Assembly: GCA_003220535.1 (NCBI GenBank)
Contig: QHSU01000086.1
Coordinates: 1 to 61,094 of the forward strand
Source of the DNA: Candidatus Rokuibacteriota bacterium
GTDB taxonomy: Bacteria > Methylomirabilota > Methylomirabilia > Rokubacteriales > CSP1-6
DNA: 61,094 bases
Direction of reading: 5' to 3'
Shown here: positions 35,448 through 43,618 of the stretch, piece after piece
Numbering within the stretch: position 1 is the first letter of the stretch
Layout of the letters: each line of letters begins with the position of its first letter
Translations under genes and position numbers: made by a program
Notes under the pieces: generated by a model
What the model was told of the DNA's origin: nothing
The model's database searches: none
Seen by the model: the letters and a program-made list of their open reading frames with translations, nothing else

Positions 35448-36827
35448 CTAACCTCGATGCTCTCCGGGTTTCTTCGCCTTGCGCGCCGCCCAGCCGTCCT
35501 TGACGACCTGGTGGGCGCGTCCGACCGCAAGGGCTCCCGGTGGGACGTCCTTCGTGATCGTGGAGCCCGCGCCGATGTAGGCGCCCTCGCCGACCGTGAC
35601 GGGCGCCACCAGGCTCGTGTTGGTCCCGATGAACGCGCGGTCGTCGATCCTCGTTTCGTGCTTGTTGACGCCGTCATAGTTGCACGTGATCGTCCCGGCG
35701 CCGACGTTGACGCCCTCCCCGACCGTGGCGTCGCCGACGTAGGAGAGATGCGGAACCTTCGACCCGCGGCCGATCTTCGACTTCTTGAGCTCGACGAAGT
35801 TCCCGACCTTCGCTCTAGGGCCCACGTGCGACAGGGGCCGCAGGTGACAGAACGGGCCGAGCGTCGCCGCGTCGTCGATCATCGACTCGCGCAGCACGCA
35901 GTACGGCAGCAGCGTCACGCGATCGGCGAGCCGGGTCGAGCTCAGATGACAGCCGACACCGATGACGCATTCGCTCCCGACGACCGACTGCCCCTCGATC
36001 ACGACCTGAGGATGGATCGTCGTGTCCGGCCCGATCGTGACGGTGTCCTCGATGTAGGTGCTGGCCGGATCGAGGATGGTCACCCCGTCTTCCATCAGCC
36101 GGTCGAGGATGCGGCGGCGCTGGACCGCCGCGACCGCCGCGAGCTGCTTGCGGTCGTTGACGCCGGCGGCCTCGCCGGGATCGGAGGTCAGGAGCGCGTC
36201 CACGCGCGCCCCGGCGCGGGACAGGACGCCGATCACGTCCGTCAGGTAGTACTCGCCCTGGTCGTTGTCGGCGCGGACCCTGCCGAGCGCCCGCCACAGC
36301 CGCCCGGCGGCGAAGCAGTACACCGAGGTATTGATCTCGGCGATCTTCTTCTCCGCGTCGGTCGCGTCCCGGTCCTCGACGATCCGCTTGACGCGTCCCC
36401 CCTGCCGCAGGACGCGGCCGTAGCCCTGAGGCTCGGTCACGACGGCGGTCAGCACGGTCGCGGCGGCGTGGCTCTTCCGATGATGGGCGACGAGACGCTC
36501 GATGGTCTCGACGGACAGCAGCGGCATGTCGCCCGGCAGGACGAGGATCGTCCCCTCGCCGCATTCGGGCTTGGCCTGCAGGACGGCGTGACCGCTGCCG
36601 AGTCGCTCACGCTGGACGACGGCGCGGACGTCGGACCCCGCCAAGGTCACGACCTCGTCGGCGTTGGGTCCCACCACCAGCACGATCCGGTCGGCGAGAG
36701 CTCGCGCGGTACGGAGCGGATAGGCGATGAGGGGACGGCCACAGAGCGGGTGGAGCACCTTGGGCTGCCGCGAGCGCATCCGCTTGCCTTCTCCCGCAGC
36801 GAGCACAACGGCCGTCAGTCGATCCAT
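35448..36827 (-). CDS. glmU: Bifunctional GlcNAc-1-P uridyltransferase / GlcN-1-P acetyltransferase
   Basis: GlmU performs the last two steps to UDP-GlcNAc for peptidoglycan and lipid A. The 459-aa protein has the N-terminal pyrophosphorylase motif LAAGEGKRMRSRQPKVLHPL and the C-terminal left-handed beta-helix with hexapeptide repeats (from ~residue 245; VNVGAGTITCNYDGVNKHET). A TAGAAT box lies 12 bases before the ATG. It heads the glmU-glmS operon. Confidence 0.97.
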   Translation of the reverse strand: MDRLTAVVLAAGEGKRMRSRQPKVLHPLCGRPLIAYPLRTARALADRIVLVVGPNADEVVTLAGSDVRAVVQRERLGSGHAVLQAKPECGEGTILVLPGDMPLLSVETIERLVAHHRKSHAAATVLTAVVTEPQGYGRVLRQGGRVKRIVEDRDATDAEKKIAEINTSVYCFAAGRLWRALGRVRADNDQGEYYLTDVIGVLSRAGARVDALLTSDPGEAAGVNDRKQLAAVAAVQRRRILDRLMEDGVTILDPASTYIEDTVTIGPDTTIHPQVVIEGQSVVGSECVIGVGCHLSSTRLADRVTLLPYCVLRESMIDDAATLGPFCHLRPLSHVGPRAKVGNFVELKKSKIGRGSKVPHLSYVGDATVGEGVNVGAGTITCNYDGVNKHETRIDDRAFIGTNTSLVAPVTVGEGAYIGAGSTITKDVPPGALAVGRAHQVVKDGWAARKAKKPGEHRG

Positions 36828-36839
36828 AGCGTGACGTTC

Positions 36840-36845
36840 ATTCTA
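36840..36845 (-). promoter_or_regulatory. -10 box TAGAAT for glmU
   Basis: TAGAAT on the minus strand lies 12 bases before the glmU ATG, giving a predicted leader of about six bases with no ribosome binding site. The 150-base gap to rluD (36828-36977) shows nothing else I can name. Confidence 0.45.
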
Positions 36846-36977
36846 CCCCGGGAGCGGCGTCGGCGTCCCGCCCCTGGGGCGGCCCAGCCATCGATCAGCG
36901 GCGGTTCGCGCCGCAGGCCGTCGCGGGGTCGTAGTGCGAGCCGCAGGCCCGGGGGCTGGGCCCAGGCTCGAGGCGAG

Positions 36978-37934
36978 CTATCCCAGGGGCCGCGCCGGCC
37001 GAGACGCGGCTAATGAAGGGATGTGGCGAAGGTGAGACAGTAGGCGCTCCATTCTAGCCGGCAGGGGCGCGGAGCATTCGATCACTTTCCGGAAAACAGG
37101 ATGGATGAACCCGAGCGCCGCGGCATGGAGGGCGTAGCCGTCGAGGCCCGGCACCGGGACCGAGCGTGACCGGCCGTACACGTCGTCCCCCACGACCGGA
37201 TGACCGAGCGAAGCCAGATGGACACGGATCTGGTGGGTGCGGCCCGTCTCGAGTCGAACCTCGACGAGCGTGAAATCGGAGAAGCGCTCGAGCACCCGAT
37301 AGCGGGTGACCGCCCGCTTGCCTCGGCCCGCCGGGCGAACGGCCATCTTTACTCGGGCCGTCGGATGGCGCCCGATCGGTGCGTCCACGACCCCCTGGTC
37401 GGCCCGCACGCGCCCGTGGACGACAGCGAGATAGCGACGCGTCACCGTCCGGGCGGCGAGCTGGGTTACGAGCGCGTCGTACGCCTTGGCGGTCTTGGCG
37501 ACGACGAGAAGTCCCGACGTGTCCTTGTCGAGGCGGTGCACGATCCCAGGGCGTCGGCGCCCGCCGACGCCGGCGGTGCCGGGCGCGTGAGCGAGAATCG
37601 CCGCCGCGAGGGTCCCAAGGGCCCGTCCGGCGCCCGGATGGACGACCATGCCCGCCGGCTTGTCGACCACCAGCACGTGGTCGTCCTCGTAGACGACGGA
37701 GAGGGCGACCGGCTCGGGCGCCAGCTCCTCTTCCACGGCCGGCGGGACCTCGATCTCGATCCCCTCGCCGCCGCGGAGCCGATGCGCGGCCTTGACCACG
37801 GCGCCGTCGACGCGGACGAGCCCGCCCCGGATCAGGGTCTGCAGCCGCGCCCGCGAGAGCTCGGTCAGCCGGTCGCTGAGCCAGCGATCGAGCCTGGCGC
37901 CGGCCGACGCGAGCTCGACCGTGAGCACCGTCAC
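36978..37934 (-). CDS. rluD: RluA/RluD-family 23S rRNA pseudouridine synthase
   Basis: A 318-aa protein with an N-terminal S4 RNA-binding domain (ARLDRWLSDRLTELSRARLQTLI, residues ~12-60). The pseudouridine synthase core carries the catalytic Asp in GIVHRLDKDTSGLLVV, followed by RRYLAVVHG and the GRTHQIRVHL motif. It modifies uridines in rRNA, most likely helix 69 of 23S as RluD does; RluC is the alternative. The gene starts with GTG three bases after lspA, the common lspA-rluD arrangement. Confidence 0.94.
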   Translation of the reverse strand: MTVLTVELASAGARLDRWLSDRLTELSRARLQTLIRGGLVRVDGAVVKAAHRLRGGEGIEIEVPPAVEEELAPEPVALSVVYEDDHVLVVDKPAGMVVHPGAGRALGTLAAAILAHAPGTAGVGGRRRPGIVHRLDKDTSGLLVVAKTAKAYDALVTQLAARTVTRRYLAVVHGRVRADQGVVDAPIGRHPTARVKMAVRPAGRGKRAVTRYRVLERFSDFTLVEVRLETGRTHQIRVHLASLGHPVVGDDVYGRSRSVPVPGLDGYALHAAALGFIHPVFRKVIECSAPLPARMERLLSHLRHIPSLAASRPARPLG

Positions 37935-37937
37935 GGC

Positions 37938-38459
37938 TCAGACGGAAGTGGAGGGTGACCGATCGACGAGCACCACGAGCGCCAGGACCATCACGCCCAC
38001 CGTGATCGCCGAGTCGGCGATGTTGAACGCCGGCCAATGCCAGCCGCGGAAGTGGACGTCGACGAAGTCGACGACGGCGCCGAAGCGCATTCGATCGATC
38101 AGGTTGCCGACGGCGCCGCCGAAGATGAGGCCGATCGCGGATTGCTCGCGCCATCCGCCGCTGGGGAGGATTCGTAGCGCAACCCGGAGCAGGACGCCCA
38201 GCGCCAGCAGCGAGAGCAGGCCCACCACCCAGCGCCAGCCCGTCGGGACGCCAGCCAGGAGACCGAAGGCGAGACCCGGATTCATGACGAGCGTCAGCGC
38301 GACGAGGCCCTCGACGACGACGACGGGGAGGCCCGGCGTCAGGCGGTCCAGCACGATCAGCTTGACGACCTGGTCGAGGACCACGACGACACCGGCGATC
38401 GCGACGACGCGGGCGACGCGGCCTCGCGGCGACCGCTCAGCTCGGACCGCCTGAACCAT
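37938..38459 (-). CDS. lspA: Lipoprotein signal peptidase LspA
   Basis: LspA cleaves signal peptides of lipid-modified prolipoproteins in the inner membrane. The 173-aa protein has four hydrophobic segments and both catalytic Asp (GNLIDRM and FNIADSAI), with the family NPGLAFGLL box. The frame remains open far upstream, but the ATG at 38459 is the family-consistent start. Its N-terminal codons lie in a 24-base repeat shared with the end of ileS. The gene lies 26 bases after ileS and just before rluD. Confidence 0.95.
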   Translation of the reverse strand: MVQAVRAERSPRGRVARVVAIAGVVVVLDQVVKLIVLDRLTPGLPVVVVEGLVALTLVMNPGLAFGLLAGVPTGWRWVVGLLSLLALGVLLRVALRILPSGGWREQSAIGLIFGGAVGNLIDRMRFGAVVDFVDVHFRGWHWPAFNIADSAITVGVMVLALVVLVDRSPSTSV

Positions 38460-38493
38460 TGAACTGCTCGCCTCGCGGCGACCGCTCAGCTCG
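38421..38493 (-). repeat. 24-bp direct repeat spanning the ileS-lspA junction
   Basis: The unit starting GCCTCGCGGCGACCGCTCAG on the plus strand occurs exactly at 38421-38444 and 38470-38493, 49 bases apart. One copy holds the ileS stop codon and the other encodes residues ~8-15 of LspA. It looks like a tandem duplication at the gene junction. Confidence 0.9.
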
Positions 38494-41335
38494 CACTGCG
38501 GCTGCGGGCGAGGACGATCGGGACGCAGCGCTCGCAGAGCGAGGGATGCGCCGCGTTCTCGCCGACGCGCTCGCTCCGCATCCAGCAGCGCTCGCACTTC
38601 TCCCCACGCGCGCGGTCGACGCCGATGACGAGGCCCGGGATGTCCTGACTCTCGTAGGTGACGCTCGCGCGGGCCGCCGACCGCTCGAGATCCACCCGCG
38701 ACACGATGAAGAGCGTCGGCAGGAGCTCGCGCTTGGCCCGCAGGAGGGCCGGCAGGTCCTCGGGGGCGTGCGCGATTCGCACCGCGGCCTCGAGCGAGCT
38801 GCCGATCAGCTTCTCGGTACGCGCGGTCTCGAGCGCCTTTGCGACCTCGCGGCGCAGCTCGAGGAGCCGATCCCAGTCGCGCTTGAGCCCATCGTCGAGC
38901 CACTCGCGCGGCGCCTCGGGAAAACGCTCGAGGTGCACGCTCTCGGTGCGGACGCCGGGCAGGTAGCGCCACGCCTCCTCGGACGTGAAGGTGAAGATCG
39001 GCGCCAGGAGCCGCGCGAGCGCGGCGAAGATGTCGTGGCACGCCGTCTGCGCCGCCCGCCGACGCGGGTCGTCGGCGGCCGAGGTGTAGAGTCGATCCTT
39101 GATGACGTCGAGGTAGAGCGCGGAGAGATCGACGGCGCAGAAGTTGTGCACGCTGTGGAAGACGGTGTGGAATTCGTACTCCTCGTAGGCGCGCCGGACA
39201 CGGCCGATGAGGCGCGCCAAGCGGTCGAGGATCCAGCGATCGATCTCGTCCAGCCGCGCGTAGGACTGCCGGTCACGCGCCGGCTCGAAGTCGCCGAGGT
39301 TGCCGAGCAAGAATCGAAACGTGTTCCGGATGCGGCGGTAGGCGTCGGCCAACCGGTCGAGGATCTCCGTCGAGACCCGGATGTCGTTGGTGTAGTCCTC
39401 CGCCGCCACCCAGAGCCGCAGGACCTCGGCGCCGTACTTCGGCAAGAGCTCCTCGGGAGCGACGGTATTCCCCACCGATTTCGACATCTTGCGAGCTTCG
39501 GTGTCGATCACGAAGCCGCACGTGAGCACGCTCTTGTAGGGGGGCGCCCCGCGCGTGGCCATGGCCTCGAGCAACGAGGAATGGAACCAGCCGCGGTGCT
39601 GATCGGAGCCCTCGAGGTACAGCTCGGCCGGCCACCGGAGCTCGGGATGCGTCTCCAGCACCGCCGCGTGACTACAGCCCGAGTCGAACCACACGTCGAG
39701 GGTGTCCGTGCCCTTGCGGAACACCGACCCGCCGCACTGGCGACACCGTGTGCCCGGCGGAAGCAGCTCTTGCTCGCCGCGGAGGTACCACTCCTCGATC
39801 CCGCGGCCGCCACCGAAGATCTGTGCAACATGCTCGATAACCGCCTGCTCGAGCAGCACCGTCTCGCAGCCGGCGCAGTAGAAGGCGGCGATCGGCACGC
39901 CCCACACGCGCTGGCGGGAGAGCGTCCAGTCCGGTCGGTGCGCGATCATGTTGAAGATGCGCTCCTCGCCCCATGCGGGGATCCAGCGCACGTCGCGTCG
40001 GATGGCCTCTAGTGTGCGCGTGCGGAGGCCGTGCTGGTCGAGGGCCACGAACCACTGCTCGGTGGCGCGGAACAGCGTCGGGTTCCTGCAGCGCCAGCAG
40101 TGGGGATAGGTGTGGTCGATAGTTTCCTCGGCCACCAGGGCGCCCCGATCGCGGAGGAGATCGACGATCCTGGGGTTCGCCTCCCACACCGTCATCCCGG
40201 CAACGTGCGCCACGTCGGCGACAAAGCGTCCGTCGTCGTCCACCGGGTTGTAGATCTTGAGCCCGAGGGCCCGTCCGAGCTCGTAGTCTTCCTCGCCGTG
40301 GCCCGGGGCGATGTGAACGAGCCCGGTGCCGGTGTCCATGGCGACGAAATCGGCTCCTGCGATCTGTCCGCGACGATCGATCCAGGGGTGGCGGTAGATG
40401 CTCCCGACGTAGTCCGAGCCGGGCAACTCCGACCCGACCGGCCCGAGCTGGACGCGACCCTTCGCGGCTCTCTCGAGCACGAGGCGATACTCCTCGAGCC
40501 GCGCCTTGGCCACGACGTGGACCTCACCGGTCACGTCGAGGGTGACGTAGCTCTGCGAGGGCTGCACCGCGATCGCGAGATTCGCCGGAAGAGTCCACGG
40601 CGTGGTCGTCCAGATCACGGCGAATGCCTTGCGTCCCTTGAGCTCGGCCGTGAGGGTCGGCGGCACCGTCTCCAGGGCAAATTTCACGTACACCGAGGGC
40701 GTGCGCTGCTCCTCGTACTCCACCTCGGCCTGAGCGAGCGCGGTCTTGCAGTACATGCACCAGTGGACGGGCTTGAGGCCTCTGTAGACGAGGCCGCGTC
40801 CGACCAGGCGGCCAAATTCGCGGGCGATCACCGCCTCGTAGGCGGGCGCCATCGTCAAGTATGGATTGTCCCAGTCGCCGAAGACGCCGAGCCGCCGGAA
40901 CTCGTCCCGCTGGATGTCGACGAAGCGCCGCGCGTACTCGCGACACCGGGCGATCTTCTCGACGGGGTTCATCGCCTGGCGCACGTCGACACCGGGCCGG
41001 TCGAGACCGAGCTCCTTGTCGACCTGATGCTCGATCGGCAGGCCGTGACAATCGAAGCCCGGCACGTACGCGGCGTTGAAGCCGAGCATCGTGCGCGACT
41101 TCACGACGATGTCCTTCAGCACTTTGTTGAGGACGTGGCCCATGTGAATGTGGCCGTTCACATACGGTGGGCCATCGTGGAGGATCCAGGGGGGCCGGTC
41201 CGCGCCCGCCTCGCGCAGGCGCTTGTAGATTCCGAACGAATCCCACCACGCGAGCATTTCCGGCTCGCTCTTCGGCAGGTTCGCCTTCATCGGGAAGGCG
41301 GTTTTCGGCAGGTTTAGCGTGGCCTTGTAGTCCAT
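38486..41335 (-). CDS. ileS: Isoleucyl-tRNA synthetase
   Basis: IleS charges tRNA-Ile with editing. From MDYKATLNLPKTAFPM, which matches the usual N-terminus, it is 949 aa; an ATG five codons upstream is possible. The class I motifs are HMGH (HIGH, in YVNGHIHMGHVL) and KMSKS (ARKMSKSVGNT). The CP1 editing domain and the C-terminal zinc finger (CERCWMRS...LCERC) are intact. It heads the ileS-lspA-rluD group. No T-box or recognised leader precedes it; only ~20 bases separate it from the convergently ordered end of the next upstream gene. Confidence 0.97.
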   Translation of the reverse strand: MDYKATLNLPKTAFPMKANLPKSEPEMLAWWDSFGIYKRLREAGADRPPWILHDGPPYVNGHIHMGHVLNKVLKDIVVKSRTMLGFNAAYVPGFDCHGLPIEHQVDKELGLDRPGVDVRQAMNPVEKIARCREYARRFVDIQRDEFRRLGVFGDWDNPYLTMAPAYEAVIAREFGRLVGRGLVYRGLKPVHWCMYCKTALAQAEVEYEEQRTPSVYVKFALETVPPTLTAELKGRKAFAVIWTTTPWTLPANLAIAVQPSQSYVTLDVTGEVHVVAKARLEEYRLVLERAAKGRVQLGPVGSELPGSDYVGSIYRHPWIDRRGQIAGADFVAMDTGTGLVHIAPGHGEEDYELGRALGLKIYNPVDDDGRFVADVAHVAGMTVWEANPRIVDLLRDRGALVAEETIDHTYPHCWRCRNPTLFRATEQWFVALDQHGLRTRTLEAIRRDVRWIPAWGEERIFNMIAHRPDWTLSRQRVWGVPIAAFYCAGCETVLLEQAVIEHVAQIFGGGRGIEEWYLRGEQELLPPGTRCRQCGGSVFRKGTDTLDVWFDSGCSHAAVLETHPELRWPAELYLEGSDQHRGWFHSSLLEAMATRGAPPYKSVLTCGFVIDTEARKMSKSVGNTVAPEELLPKYGAEVLRLWVAAEDYTNDIRVSTEILDRLADAYRRIRNTFRFLLGNLGDFEPARDRQSYARLDEIDRWILDRLARLIGRVRRAYEEYEFHTVFHSVHNFCAVDLSALYLDVIKDRLYTSAADDPRRRAAQTACHDIFAALARLLAPIFTFTSEEAWRYLPGVRTESVHLERFPEAPREWLDDGLKRDWDRLLELRREVAKALETARTEKLIGSSLEAAVRIAHAPEDLPALLRAKRELLPTLFIVSRVDLERSAARASVTYESQDIPGLVIGVDRARGEKCERCWMRSERVGENAAHPSLCERCVPIVLARSRSAS

Positions 41336-41373
41336 GACCCGGAGCGTCATGGTACCACAGCGCGGTCGGGAGC

Positions 41374-41988
41374 TTACTTGGGTGAGAGCGTCACGACACC
41401 CTTCGCCGCATCGATGTTCACGTTGAACTGGTCGAGGAAGTCGCGTCCGAGCAGCCCATCGCCCACCTCCGTCGTGGGCAAGTTGTACGCGCCCACGGGC
41501 ATGCGTCCGACACGCGCCTCACCCACCTCGAGACTATCGACGAGGACGAATTGAACCTGCTCACTTCCCGTCGCGCCCACGATCTGGCCCGTGGTCGTCG
41601 GCCCCGCGATCCGGACACCGGCCGCCTGGAGCGCGCGGGGGCTGATGAGCGTCCGATCGGCGCCCGTATCGAGCATCAGCTGGGCTTCTGCGTTGCCGTT
41701 GATCTTGACGTCCACCATGATCCGCTTGCCAGGGACGAAACGGACCGTCGCTTCGCCCGACGCGGACTTGGCGCCCGTGGCGGAGGGGCCGCCCGGGCCT
41801 GGCGCGGGCGCATTCTTGAGGCCGAGCGGGACCGCCCGTGCGCGATAGCGGTCGGGGACGCTGTCGATCCCGTCGGTGAAGTGGGGCACGCCGTTGTCGT
41901 CGACCCAGCGATAGATCTGGGCATCGGCGCGCCCCGACTGCCAGAGCACGAGCAGAACGGCCACGAGGAAAAGCGCCGTCCGTCGCAT
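41374..41988 (-). CDS. DUF4124 plus retropepsin-like aspartic protease
   Basis: From the ATG at 41988 the protein is 204 aa. A signal peptide (RTALFLVAVLLVLWQSGRADA) is followed by a DUF4124 segment (IYRWVDDNGVPHFTD), a linker, and a single-domain retropepsin-like protease (~residues 85-204) with the catalytic LMLDTGADRTLIS and the closing GLLGRDFL. Such single-domain proteases act as homodimers in the periplasm; substrates are mostly unknown. A TATGAT box lies six bases before the ATG, so it can be transcribed separately from the upstream glycosyltransferase. Confidence 0.85.
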   Translation of the reverse strand: MRRTALFLVAVLLVLWQSGRADAQIYRWVDDNGVPHFTDGIDSVPDRYRARAVPLGLKNAPAPGPGGPSATGAKSASGEATVRFVPGKRIMVDVKINGNAEAQLMLDTGADRTLISPRALQAAGVRIAGPTTTGQIVGATGSEQVQFVLVDSLEVGEARVGRMPVGAYNLPTTEVGDGLLGRDFLDQFNVNIDAAKGVVTLSPK

Positions 41989-41994
41989 GCGCCG

Positions 41995-42000
41995 ATCATA
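41995..42000 (-). promoter_or_regulatory. -10 box TATGAT for the DUF4124/protease gene
   Basis: TATGAT lies at the 3' end of the upstream glycosyltransferase gene, six bases before the ATG at 41988. A transcript from it would start at the ATG itself. Confidence 0.45.
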
Positions 42001-43618
42001 CCGCACACCGCAACAGACGATACACGACCATTTCCGCCGCACCTGCGACCTCGTTGCGCTCCAGGCGGACCCGGTAGACGGGCCGGAGAATGTCCGTGCT
42101 CGAGGCGAGCCGCGGGAACCACGCTGGAAAGATGATCACGTACTCGGGACACGTCTCCGTCACGTACCGCAGGACGCCGGGCTCCCCCTGCCGTCGATAG
42201 GCAATGATCTCGGGCGTCACGAGCCCCATGAGATCGATGACCTCACGGCGTGAGAAGTACGCGATCGCCCCGATGTCGTTCACCGCGAGCCGCACGGTCT
42301 TCGGGAGGTGCTCGTCCACCCAGCGCCCAAGATGGACCTGCATCGCGTTGATGTTCTGCACGCCCCACGCGTACCGCGTCGCAGCCGGCACGAGCGCGAT
42401 GACCGAGATCGCAAGCCACACCACCACCGCGACCGTGCCGATCCAGGTATTGCGCAGGGGGCCCGGGGGCGCGAGGAGTTGGACCTCCTCGTCCCGTCCG
42501 CAGCTCGGAGAGCTGCGATTCGGGCGAGTGGGTGACAGAGCCGATTGCGTATCCCCCATCCCCTCGCGCCCCCGGGCCCCGAAAGCAACCGCCAGCGTGA
42601 GCATCACGAGCGGGAGGAGGTGGATCGAGTAGCGGCCTTCTTGAAACGCCGGCCCGCGATAGGGCGCCAACAGCGCCATGCCGAGCGGGTGCACGACGAG
42701 CGCGAGCGCGACCACGCCGAGCGCGGGGCCGGCGCGACGCCACACCAGGACGAGCCCTGGAACGAGCGCGATAGGCAGAAGCCAGTGCGTCGTGACGAGC
42801 CAGGCGATCCATTCCGTGAGGAACGCCCATGGCCGCCAGACCCAGGTGAGGGCCGACGGCTCGCGGACGCCGCCGAGCCAGCCGACGAGGCCGCCTTCGA
42901 CCTTGGCTGCGGCGGTGGCGGGATACACGGTGCCCGCGGTCCAGAGGCTGAACAGGACCGCCGGCGTCACGGCCACGATGGTCACGAGGGCGAACGTCGC
43001 GACTCGGCGGAACGTCACCGGGCGAGCGGCGACGAAGAGCGGGATGAGCAGAAAAGATTCCGGCCGCGCCAGGACTGCCAGCGCCGCGCACGCTGCCGTC
43101 ACCAGGGGGCGATCGTGCCCGTGCGCCAGGAGGGCGGCGGCCGTCAGGAGGGCAGCGAGCGAGACCTCCATTCCGGATAGCGCACCCCAGGCGACTGGCC
43201 CGGTCCAGAGGAGCGCGACGGCCGCGATGAGCGCGACCTCGGCTCGAGCCCCCCAGGCGAGCGCCGCCCTCCGGGTGAGCAGAGCTGCGGCGAGAACCGC
43301 GGTCGCGCCGAGCGCCTTGGCCATCCCGAGTGAGGGCGAGGCCACGACGGCGCCCGCCGCGAGCAGGAGCGTCCACAGCGGCGCCGTCGATCCGGCGATC
43401 GGAGACCCCGGGTTGAAAGAGAAGCCCGCGCCCTCGGCGATGTTACGCGCGAAGTGCAGGTGGATCCAGGAATCGTCGAGCGGGAATCCAGACGCTCCCG
43501 CGATCTGCCTCTCGCGCGCGACGAAGAGGACCAGCGGGAGCAGCGCCGCCGCGACTACGAGGAAATCATCGCGCCCCCGCCGGGCTCGCGCCGCGAGACG
43601 CTCACCTCGGCCTGGCAT
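41996..43618 (-). CDS. Polytopic membrane glycosyltransferase-like protein
   Basis: A 540-aa protein with roughly ten hydrophobic segments. Near the N-terminus, FPLDDSWIHLHFARNIAEG resembles the acidic, lipid-sugar-contacting loop of GT39/ArnT-type transferases, which use polyprenyl-phosphate sugars on the periplasmic side. A soluble C-terminal part (from ~residue 440, VRLAVNDIGAIAYFSRREVIDLMG) also occurs in related proteins. The start overlaps the upstream glycosyltransferase stop by 17 bases, so the two form a pair, perhaps for envelope glycan or protein glycosylation. Acceptor and sugar are unknown. Confidence 0.75.
   Translation of the reverse strand: MPGRGERLAARARRGRDDFLVVAAALLPLVLFVARERQIAGASGFPLDDSWIHLHFARNIAEGAGFSFNPGSPIAGSTAPLWTLLLAAGAVVASPSLGMAKALGATAVLAAALLTRRAALAWGARAEVALIAAVALLWTGPVAWGALSGMEVSLAALLTAAALLAHGHDRPLVTAACAALAVLARPESFLLIPLFVAARPVTFRRVATFALVTIVAVTPAVLFSLWTAGTVYPATAAAKVEGGLVGWLGGVREPSALTWVWRPWAFLTEWIAWLVTTHWLLPIALVPGLVLVWRRAGPALGVVALALVVHPLGMALLAPYRGPAFQEGRYSIHLLPLVMLTLAVAFGARGREGMGDTQSALSPTRPNRSSPSCGRDEEVQLLAPPGPLRNTWIGTVAVVVWLAISVIALVPAATRYAWGVQNINAMQVHLGRWVDEHLPKTVRLAVNDIGAIAYFSRREVIDLMGLVTPEIIAYRRQGEPGVLRYVTETCPEYVIIFPAWFPRLASSTDILRPVYRVRLERNEVAGAAEMVVYRLLRCAV

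Noticed and set aside
37938..39041. 367-aa open frame extending lspA into ileS
   Set aside because: LspA begins at ATG 38459; the extension is a shadow of ileS.
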